A DNA stretch of 64,000 nucleotides, from the NCBI RefSeq assembly GCF_003576645.1, contig NC_044917.1, positions 21,154,405-21,218,404 of the forward strand, written 5' to 3'. Both the position numbers and the translations under genes were made by a program. Below the pieces are notes generated by a model, which worked only from the letters and a program-made list of their open reading frames with translations, had not been told where the DNA came from and searched no databases. Source of the stretch: Ipomoea triloba. Lineage: Eukaryota; Streptophyta; Magnoliopsida; Solanales; Convolvulaceae. Shown piece after piece: positions 1-10,590 of the stretch (positions within the stretch are counted from its first letter, which is position 1; each line of letters starts with the position of its first letter).

Positions 1-299
1 CAAAATTAATTTAAAATTTTTTTTTTTATAAATTGTAATTTAGCCATGGCAACAAAGCTGCCATGGCTGCACTTTCCCGGGCCTGGGCCGGTTAGGGGCC
101 TGGGCCGCGCTTGGGCTTGGGCCCTGGGCCGGTTCCGTGCCGGGCCCCGAATTTTTTTTTTACAGGACCTGAACCGGCCCTTAATAAGCCGGTTCCGGTT
201 CGAGCTAAGCCTGGCCCAGGCCCAATAAGGCTCGGGCCCACTTTTTTTCGGGTCGATTCAGGGTTGGTTCGACCTTGAACCGGCCCGTGGCCACCTCTA
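1..299. mobile_element. End of a hAT-like DNA transposon or MITE
   Basis: GC-rich stretch full of gggcc/ggccc words that ends in ggccacctctag, the form expected for a plant hAT terminus (TAGAGGTGGCC when read on the minus strand). The copia coding sequence resumes directly after it at about 300, so this looks like a DNA transposon inserted in the copia integrase region. The other end lies outside the window. The open frame at 46-228 has no recognisable protein and is treated as chance. Confidence 0.5.
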
Positions 300-2340
300 G
301 TGTTCGGGTGTACTTATTTCGTTCAAGATGTCCGTCCTCAAAATGGCAAACTTGAACCTAGATCTCTCAAGTGCATATTCTTGGGGTATTCTAGCACTCA
401 GAAAGGGTATCGGTGTTATTCTCCAGACTTAGGGAGATACTTGGTGTCGCTGATGTGTCATTCTTTGAGGATACTGTGTTTAAAGACGTTTTCCATCCTT
501 CGGATTATAGTTCGGTATCAGATGATTTTCTTACATACACTGTTACTGTTCCTTCTGTGAGTAGGCCTCCCATCACACAGGTTTATCATAGGCGGCCAAG
601 AGGAGTTGAAACACAAGTAACTTTACCAATTCCACCAGTTAATCCTCCCTTGCCAGAGACTTTGTCGACGGATCAAGAGCTTCCGATTGCCCTACATAAA
701 GGTAAACGTCGTTGTGTTCATCCCATTTCGTCCTTTGTGTCATATACTGGTTTGTCTTCCTCTTCACGTGCGTTTGTGTCTCAGTTAGAGTCAGTTTTAG
801 TTCCAAAGTCAATGAACCAAGCTATGTGCCATGATGGCTGGAGGCAAGGAATGAGCGAGGAGATGGTTGCCCCAGAAGACAACCGAACGTGGGATTTGGT
901 TGATCTCCCGCCTGGTAAAGTGGCTATTGGGTGCAAGTGGGTTTATGTTGTTAAGATGAACCCTGATGGCTCTGTTGCCAGGCTCAAAGCACGCTTGGTG
1001 GCTAAGGGATATGCTCAGACATATGGTATAGATTATACCGAAACCTTTTCCTCGGTGGCAAAGTTAACTTCTGTACGCATATTTATGTCTTTGGCTGCTG
1101 TTAATCACTGGCCTTTGTACCAGTTAGATGTGAAAAATGCGTTTTTGCATGGTGATCTGCTTGAGGAGGTTTACATGGAGCAACCGCCCGTGTTTATTGC
1201 TTAGGGGGAGTCTGGGAAGGTGTGCAAACTAAAGAAGTCTCTATACGGTTTGAGACAGTCCCCACGTGCATGGTTTGGGAGATTTAGTAGTGCTGTTATG
1301 GAGTTTGGGATGCGAAGGAGTGCGTGTGATCATACTGTCTTTTATAAACATACTAACCATGGGTGTGTTTTGTTGATAGTATATGTGGATGACATTGTAA
1401 TCACAGGTAACGATGCAAGTGGAATTGATAGTCTGAAGTCATTCCTTGGGGCTGAGTTTCATACTAAAGATCTGGGAGTACTGAAGTATTCTTTGGGTAT
1501 TGAAGTTGCTCGCTCTAAGAAAGGCATATTTCTCTCACAAAGGAAATATGTGTTGGACCTTCTTGATGATACGGGGTTACTTGGGTCTATACCATGTGAT
1601 ACGCCAATGGAACAAGGTGTCAAGCTTGTAGCAGGTGAGGGGGAGGTGTTTGAAGATCTTGAAAGGTATAGGAGGTCAGTGGGGAAGTTAAACTACCTCA
1701 CGATTACTCGTCCGGATATTGCGTTTCCAGTAAGCATGGTAAGTCAGTTTATGAGTTCGCCTACACGGACTCATTGGGACGCAGCTGTTCGCATTGTGAA
1801 GTATTTGAAAGGTGCACCTAGGAAAGGGATCCTCTATGCTGATGATGGACACACAGGTGTTGAGGTTTTTTCTGATGCAGATTGGGCTGGGTCGCCTGAT
1901 GACAGGAGGTCTACGACAAGATATTGTGTATTTGTGGGAGGCAACTTAGTCTCGTGGAAGAGTAAGAAACAGAGCGTTGTAGCTCGGTCAAGTGCAGAGT
2001 CTGAGTATAGAGCTATGGCCCCATGTGACTAGTGAAATAGTGTGGGTGCATAATCTTCTAAAAGAGGTAGGTGTGGAGGTGAAGTTACCTACTAAGTTGT
2101 AGTGTGACAATCGTGCAGCTATACATATCACGAACAACCCAGTTTTTCATGAGCGGACGAAACACATCGAGGTTGATTGCCATTTTATAAGAGAAAAAGT
2201 TCAACAGGGTTGATATCTACTGTGCATGTCCGTAGTGGTGATCAGCTAGCTGACATGTTCACTAAAGGGCTGAGTGGGAATTGAATTTCATATATATGTA
2301 ACAAGCTGGGCATGTTTGATATCTATGCTCCAGCTTGAGG
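300..2340 (+). pseudogene. Ty1/copia pol remnant (integrase C-terminus, RT, RNase H)
   Basis: Copia polyprotein fragment. It starts in the integrase C-terminal part ([26 protein letters not shown]), then reverse transcriptase ([30 protein letters not shown], catalytic YVDDIVITG) and RNase H (FSDADWAG, RSSAESEYRAM, a [13 protein letters not shown] segment and KHIEV). It is broken: a one-base frameshift near 450, an in-frame TAG at 1202-1204 inside the RT, and further stops and frameshifts after about 2029. The 5' part of the element is cut off by the hAT-like end at 299. A polypurine tract (about 2335-2344) and an LTR follow, so this is the 3' half of a dead element. Family assignment is clear; lineage within Copia is not. 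Confidence 0.9.
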
Positions 2341-2344
2341 GGAG

Positions 2345-2523
2345 TGTTAGAGGATTTAGGTGGCAGGTGAGAGAATCACTCTCACACCTTAGAATTAGAT
2401 ATTTGAATTATGTGGCTCAATTTAATCCTTATCTTGTATAAATAGTTCTTTCTCCCTGTACATTGGATACACAGAAATATAGAAGAATACATTCTAGAGT
2501 TCAAACCTATTCACTGTTTAACA
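2345..2523 (+). repeat. 3' LTR of the copia element (179 bp)
   Basis: Starts TGTTAGAGG right after the purine tract cttgaggggag and ends gtttaaca, giving TGTTA/TAACA inverted termini. A TATA-like tataaata lies at 2437-2444. The matching 5' LTR is not in the window, so the target duplication cannot be checked. Confidence 0.75.
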
Positions 2524-2945
2524 TAAGTAAATTATCGGTTATTGGGTTTAGATGCACTAAACTAATAAGTTTGAGGGTATAATTGTACTTTTTTTAAGTT
2601 TAGGGGTCTAATTACACTTTTGTGCAAAGTTCAAGAGCCTATTTGACCATTTCCCTTATTTTATCAAGATCCGCTTTAACCCATCAATTATGCACCATTA
2701 GACTACAAAACTAATTATCACACGTGCGTTGCGCGATTAAACCAATGCCTAATGCTTATTTTTAAATTAGTGTTACTTAATTGGTTAAACTAGTCATATA
2801 ATAATGAGAGAAAAAAATGCTAAATTAATAAAAATTAAAGAAATAGTCTCGATGTTTATATATTTTAATAAAACATAACGAAATTGTAAATAGCTAAATT
2901 GCAACTAAAATAAGTAGAAACAAATAAACCACTTACATGGGAGCA
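2524..2945. other. AT-rich intergenic DNA
   Basis: No gene seen. At 2721-2736 there is a cacgtgcgttgcgcg word of the kind often found near plant Helitron ends, and a similar word occurs at 56305-56317; by itself this is weak evidence. Confidence 0.4.
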
Positions 2946-3213
2946 AATGGCGTGTCATCATTGTAACTTGTTTGGACACCAGCCCGACCATTTAAAATTC
3001 ATGTGTAATTGTATTTGTGATCAAGTACTTTATAGTTCGTCCGGACAGGTTTGACAATGACATTTGAGATGATGTACCATTTGTTGGTTTGTAAAGCGAT
3101 ATCATACATTCCAATGTCATTATCAAATACTATTGATTGAACCCGAGTTCCTTGCATTTAGATATAGGATTTACAATGATGTTGCCATGTTGGTGGTGAA
3201 TGAGAGCATCTTC

Positions 3214-3248
<35 letters not shown>

Positions 3249-3491
3249 GGGAAAAAAAATTTACTATTTACTTACTGTTTCATCATCAAGTACGATAAGC
3301 ATATACTTTTTCTCAGGCGTTCCAATAGCGTTTTTTGGTTCGTTTTTCTTAATGACATGAACTGCACAACTCCAACCCACAATTTGTGTGTCAATATCAA
3401 TTAACTTTACTGCATTTGTCATTACTAATGTCCTTGTGTCATGGAAAATATGTTCATAAAGGATTTTATGAAATAATATAATGGGAACCAC
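2946..3491 (-). pseudogene. RPA-like OB-fold remnant (possible Helitron cargo)
   Basis: Two minus-strand segments resemble the OB folds of plant RPA70-like/DUF223 proteins, which travel with Helitrons. Segment 3264-3491 reads IDIDTQIVGWSCAVHVIKK and ends at a donor-like acaGTAAGT. Segment about 2946-3120 reads WYIISNVIVKPV and VLDHKYNY with an internal stop. The first-OB-like segment lies downstream of the second-OB-like one, the reverse of the usual order, so the region is rearranged or one match is misleading. A (TAA)n microsatellite sits between them. No intact frame. Confidence 0.3.
3214..3247. repeat. (TAA)n microsatellite
   Basis: About eleven uninterrupted ata/taa trinucleotide units. 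Confidence 0.9.
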
Positions 3492-4814
3492 AAAATAAAT
3501 TCAAAAACCATAGATTAGGGAGTTAAGAGTAACTAAAATGTGTAGATTATAGAGGAATATAATGAGAACCACAATATTACATACAAGGATACAAGTATAG
3601 ATGAAAGGATTATGCAATAGATATATATCTTTACATAACGATATTAAAGTTATACTAATTAATGAGTAAACCATCATTGATTTTTTTTTAAACTGTAATA
3701 ATTATGAGTACAAATACAAATAATAGAATTAGCATGATAATATTTTGACAATCATACCTATATAACAAGTAGATGGTGTGTTGCAGAATATGTTAGTTTT
3801 AGTTTTGGGGGAATACCAGCGAGAAGGAGAGGGGTTTATATATAGTTGTTTTGGGTAGAATAATGGTTTAGTTAGGAATCTATACAAAATTGTATTATAG
3901 AATCTTATTAAGACTTCAATATTCTAATTTTAAGTTAGGAATCTATACAGAATTGTATTATAGAATATTGCCAATTTTGTTTGAAAACTGCAATAAAGAA
4001 ACAAATTTCCTAAATAATTTAATGTTAAACTTCCGTTATATTTAACGAAAAATTTTAGTAAAATTATAAAAGATTAGGATATATTAGGAATTTAATTGGA
4101 GGTTGCACAATAAGAACACAAAGTACAATATGTTATAGCAGACTATTACACCAACAGTTTTTTAGTTTCAGTTAAAGATCTAACATTATTGACTCTTATT
4201 ATAAGTGTAGATGTAGATGCATCCCTAACTTTACAGAATAAATACTACAATTTTAATCCCTAAAACAAATTGTCCATCAACCTCCATTTAAAAGATAAGA
4301 GACTAAAGTGACTAAAACCATAAGGGAGCGTAGTAATTTTGTTCGCAGGTGCCCTCATGGATTTTAAAATACCTGCATTCCTAGAGCTTGAACTTGAAAT
4401 CTCATATTAAGTTGGTTCAAACTCGAAATCTCTTATGAAGCTAAAAGAGCTGTGGTCTACTCATCTCATCCCATACCCTATAGATTTGTTTTTTGCTGTT
4501 TGATATTTATGAGTGTTTGAGTTTCACAGGAAAAATGACAAGATAAAAACTATCATCATAGAAAATCAAAGGCTTTCTTATTTAAGATGAGGAAGAGATC
4601 TGAAAACATTGTTCAAACAAGTGGAAAACACTCATCACACCAAACAGGTTAGCCTTCAAGTTGTCCAGTGCCCTCATCTCGGGAGGCAATTATTTCAGAA
4701 AGAAATGTGAATTCAACCTGTATAAACGAGAGGCGCTGAAATTAGAACAGTCCAATATCAAGATTGACGGATATATGTTCTTGCAATAACAAACGGAAGT
4801 GGTAGCAAGATGTC
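3492..4814. other. AT-rich DNA downstream of the alpha-mannosidase
   Basis: No protein recognised. A 32-bp near-perfect direct repeat occurs at 3872-3903 and 3935-3966. The 3' UTR of the alpha-mannosidase must lie in the upper end of this stretch, but no clear poly(A) signal was picked out. Confidence 0.4.
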
Positions 4815-7800
4815 TTACACTTTCATGGATAATTCGGAGCTAAATCGGATAACAAAAGTGCGAATTTCCATCGGGGCAAGTTCCACAATGAGTTTAACAG
4901 GATCTATGGGGCCACCTCTTGATGCCTTTTGTCCATTGGAAGAACCTGCCGCTTTCCATACTAGCCTTTTCTTTTCCATTTCTTCTCGTTCTTGGTTAGC
5001 GCTTATACTCATTTCATTAACTTTCTTAATCTGGAAACGGACATTTTGAAGAAGGATATGATGTTTAGTTGTGATCTTATGCAAAATGCTAATGAGAGTC
5101 AGTGATATATATGTTGGGTCATTTAATTTGTTGTCTCACCTTCCTTCCTGGGAACAGCTTCTTTAATTCTACATTAGTTACAGTTGATAGATCTTTGTCC
5201 TCGTCAACCTATAATCAAACCAACAAAACCGAAGTTATAGAAGTGCACAAACAATTGTTCTTTTAGGGCAATTGGTGAAAGAAATCTAAAGCTTTAATTT
5301 GTGAGTTGTGGCCATCATGGCCAGATCTTATTCTATTCTTGAAATTACGATGGCCAATTTCAGGAGAATAACATTCATGTTTGGAGAGAATAATTGCTCT
5401 AGGCTCTAGCTAGCTAAGGAAATCGAAGATCTAACGGCACCATAACGCAACGATTGGGGGTAAAAGTGCATGAATATATTGGGAATGGGAAAAACCTCGT
5501 ATAAATGTGCCAACCGAACGAGCACGCTCTTGTCTTCAAGCTCCTGCAATTTTCAAGGTGTAGAGGGCAATGAGGGGAAGGAATTGTTTATTTTGAATTT
5601 CTACTTCGTATTTGAAGCATATTTATATCATTTGCAGGGAGATTAAGGGGTACCTGTAGTGTGATAATTGCAACATTATCGGGAAGACTGTAGGAAGGGT
5701 CTATCCCTGTAAATGTAGGAATTTGAAACTTCATCCCTTCATTTATATCCTGCAAAGCCTCGTTTCAAGGGAAATATCGTGAGAACAAAACCTTTGTAAG
5801 ATATCTCATGTTAAGGGAAAATATCATTGAGGCCTTTCCACAACCTGCTCGGCAAAGGCTAAAAGAAATGGGGAATATATCTCCTGTCCAAAAGATCGGC
5901 GCCACTTAGCTCCCTCTCTGAGTGGATCAATTCTTACATAGTACTTTCCTTGTACCTGAAAGAACCATTATGTAAGCAAACAGAGGTAGATGCTGCAATA
6001 TAGGGCTTGAATCCAGTCCAGTTAGCAAATTTGAGCATATTAACTGTATTTACGGCTTTTAATGGCGATTAAAATACATAGTTAAAGTTCAAAATTAATA
6101 TCAAAACGAGAGCTGCAAAGTCGCTTACAGTTAACCCTGCACATTTGTCTGTAACGCATACTGTTTCATTTAGTGCTTCACCAACCCCTCGACCATCATC
6201 ATGAAGCAATCTCCTAGAGAAACCAAAATAAAGATTATAAATCGAACTTGTGAAATGGTACATATAATAGAAATGGTTTCATAGTGTAAAGTGAGAAATT
6301 GAAAGAAAAGTCGGGGAGGGAAAAAATGCGATTAGCTAGAAAGGGACATGGCGAATCTACCTGTGAAGCATCAGCTCCAATTGCCCATCAACAAGGCTCG
6401 ATCCTCCCACAGACCTATCAACTAAGATTGAGAGCTCTGTGTTGCTATCTTTTATGTATGTCCCGAGATTAATCTGAAAGGAGAATGAAATAATGCAATT
6501 ATATAGGGTGGTGCTGATAGAGTTGACAGGAAAATAACACATTCTGGATTTTGAATTAGAGAAGCCGCCTCTAACTTTATGCCATAAGCTGCGAACAAAA
6601 TGACATTAGAGTGAAGTATAATGGCTAAGCTACTCAGATTGTCTAAATACTAAAATATGCACGTAAAGAAGATGTTACATCCCTAAAAACATACAGGATA
6701 ATAATTTCCCGCAACTGGTTGATTCACTTGAAGGTCCCAATCAGTTCTGTAATTCCGAATCTGCAACATTACATAGGTTATCATACTCTCATGTGAACAA
6801 TAAGAAAATAATAATAATAATAATAATAAAGTATGGCAGTATCCGTATATGTGAGCAAGAGAGATGTGACCACGTGACGTACCCTTTCAAGGAAGTCACG
6901 CCCATTAGAATCGGTGTAAAATGTCTTGTTACTTTTTATTTCAGTTGTAATCTGAGTCACAACCTCTTTCCCTATTCCATCATCAATAGGTATTGGGCCA
7001 ATCTGAAATCCAGAATTTTTTATGTAAGTATTACTTGAAATTTCAGCATTTTCTCCATCCCTCGTAATCACCGCTTGATACGTTTGCAGATAACATGGCT
7101 AAAACTAAATTAAATTCACTTACAGTAAACTCAACTTCAGCATGCTCTCTTTCCTTGTAAACTCTAGTAACCTGCCCACGTATTTTAGCCACAACTGCTT
7201 AGCAAAACATTTTAAAAAGGAAACAAATATTTTTGATGAAGCATGTGAGTGATGGCATTGGAAAATATGAAATACCAGAACGAGAAAATATTCCTACTGG
7301 AGTTTTCTGGGTAATTATACGTTTACACAAAGTCACATGCCCGCCCGTTTTATGGGTCTGGGGAGGGAGATGGTGTTTTCAACCAGATACCCCATCAACT
7401 TTAGTTGCAAAATCACTTGGAAATTCACATCAATAAAATTTTGTGTATCTTATCTTTGTTTTTTCATTTAAATAATTTTATAGCACAAGAACACTAGAAA
7501 GACAAATCTTGAAGAGGAGTTAAAAGTTGCAATTACTATGGAATGATATATTTACCTGGTATATCCATGAACTTATTGTCTGGTGAACTTCATCATAAAG
7601 GGGCCCACGCAAAACTTTAAGGGGGACCTAATATGTGAATACACAGCATCTTAGTTGATAAGCTTATTACAAGAGCATAGGGAAGACGCCCGTACCTTCA
7701 AAATGTCTCTCTTACCTTTCCTTCAGAGTTGATGGCAAACGAGCCATTTGGACGAAATATATATGCTCCAGCAGCCTTCAGAAGTAAATAATTCTTCAGT

Positions 7801-10556
7801 AACATATATAGTAAACTGGAAACAATTGAATTAAAGAAACTACATAAAATATCAATAACGAACATTTCAAGAGAGTATCACCTGATAGTGATCTCTATCC
7901 TTATCCTTACTCCCATCATCAGCAGAATAATAAATGTAGGATTGTTCTACAGCAGCACTAATCTTCAATGAGAATAAAGAGACGTTTAATGAACATAATG
8001 TGGACATGATTAAGTTTTGGATATAATGGAAAGATAATGAGGACGGAATGATGTCACGAAAGAAAGTGAGTGCAGGTGAATTGGAAGGGGATCAGAAATG
8101 CAAGGAGCGTCAGCTTAAGAATTTTTTAGTATAAAAATTAAGGAGAAATTACATTTTAGTCCCTCTAACTAAATCTGACGAATTATTGAATTAACTATAT
8201 ACCTTGCTTTGGCTATTAACAAATTTAGCAAGTCTTCCGTCATTTCCAGAAAATAGAAGTTTCAAGTTGCCAGGCCCTGCTACTATATCATCATTTTGAC
8301 TCGTCCTGGACCCAAGTACTGTCTGCTTCACTGTAGCAGCCACTAAAAAAATACAGTTTGTGATCCATCGGTAAACATTAGTGAACCATGTCTACGGTTG
8401 ATATATAAAAGAGTAGATATGCAGTTTAGCAGCTAACCTTTCTGTCCACCACTGGTGATTGTATATGTGGTAAAACCTAGAGGAGGAGGAGTTGCGGTAA
8501 ATGCAAGCCAGTATAAGGGGCCTGTATTTGGAGATTTGCCGACATAGGCTTTAGCATAGTATTTCCTCATGGATATTGAGGCATCTACTACTGGAAAAAC
8601 CTGTGACTCAACTTCTTTTCCAGTGGAATCCCAAACATTAACATTTTCACTGGTCACCTGCATCATATATTCCAGTTTGTCATACGAGGAATCCATAACG
8701 GACTGAAGGTGATAATCGAGGAAATGTACGCATCAAGAGGATTTTGATTTTCTGCTAGCAACTAACAGGAAATTGGTGCGAGGCATCAAAGGCAACTCTG
8801 TATATAGTAAAATAATTTGAAAAATATAAAATTTATTAAATGTATATCAGAGAATCCATAAGGTACACTTACCGGGATTCTCACAACATCTGTTCTCTTC
8901 CATCCTAGAGGATTATAGACAACAATCACCTAGAGAAAGCAAAATTGTTGTAACAGATAGGTTTCAGCAATCTTCTCATTATTCCAGCAGATAAAATGTA
9001 ATGAATCTTGAAAGCTGTTCCAACAGTACATACTACTTACTAGTTCTTTCCCAATAGACAAATCAATTTCTGTCGGAGGGCAATAACTTATATTCAGAAG
9101 GGGGCACTGAAATGAAAACAGAGAAACGGTCACTACTAATAGAAACCAAAAAAATAGAAGGAAAAAAAAATGAAAATTACAAATTTTAATCAATCTAGCT
9201 CTATATACAGGAAGACAAGTATTCAAAAGAAAAATAAAAATAAAAAAAATGAAACAAACAAAAGCCACAACACATATTAACTTCAAAAGTAAGATATCTC
9301 TCCCTACAGTCGGAAACAAGAATAGAGAAGACAGTATTGAAAAATGTATTTCAGCTTATATGCATGAACCTCCAGATCATCACAATATAGGGATGTTTTT
9401 GCCAGTGTTGTAAAAATCGTCCTAGGCGGCCGCCTAGGTGCTGACTAGGCGCTAGGCGCCCCTAGGCTGAGGGAATTTCACCCCTAGGCACCTTTTAGTC
9501 GGCCAGCCGAGTCGGCGCTCAACTCGGTGCCCAACTCAATCGAGTTGGGGCCTAACTCGGCCAAGTGTTTTTTACTTTTTATTTTTTATTTTTTTTTACG
9601 GTTTAGGGCAGCTACACCTTATCATTATTATTCTTTTACTCAGCCGCCTAGGCAGAGACCTAAGCTCTAGGCGCCCCCGGCCACCCGACTAACGCCTAGC
9701 GCCTTCTGCAACCTTGGTTTTTGTAGAAAGAAGCGGCTAGAGGGAACACAAGTACCACAAAAACTACGTGTTCATTAAATGTTTAAGGACAGTGTACAAA
9801 AAGAAAACTCAAGCTGGAGTGGACAGACTCAATATTATGGAAATGAACAAAATAAAATGCAGCATATAACTAAAAATAAAAAGCATTGCCAATGATACTC
9901 TCTTAGATATTTGGAGAAAATAAGCCCTATATTAAAACACAAAGGCTCCTGATGGTTTGCCTGATTGAACTTTGTTTCCAGATTCTTGCATCCAGATTTC
10001 AATTTTGCTTCAACCACACAAGCCAATGAACTTGCAACAACATCTTCAGCCTGCAAGAAGTCTTATCTTAAAATAATAAAATACATCATCTTGTTGGCAA
10101 GTGGAAGGTGTCAATCACAAGCCACAAGTTGTATTTAGACATTAGAGTGAATCTTACCTCTGTGTAACCTATGGACAACCTTTTTGCATAATCATTAGCT
10201 ACATGTTGTTTTTCTGTACCACTAACAGCATCATGATGTTGAGCAATTCCCATAGCATCAGCAAGTGAGTCAGTAGTTGGCCCGACCTTATTTCTCCCTT
10301 TAAAATATTCCAATTGCCTTGCCGCCTATAGTGCATATAATCAATATATATAAGTTTGAACCCCAAACATAAGGGCCCCTCACGTCACCCTGCCTGGGGA
10401 GCTTGTAAGAGGATGTGCCTCAGTGGTGCAGTGATCTGAGTGCTTGCTTATTTCCTAGGATCTTACCCCTTGCAGGGTTTGAACCAGGGCATTTGCTGGC
10501 CACCACAGCCACACTCAGGCTTTCACCACTAAGCTATGCCCCGGGGGCCATATAAT

Positions 10557-10590
<34 letters not shown>

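Noticed and set aside
46..228. 60-codon frame at the start of the window
   Set aside because: Composed of GGCC-rich transposon-end sequence with no recognisable protein.
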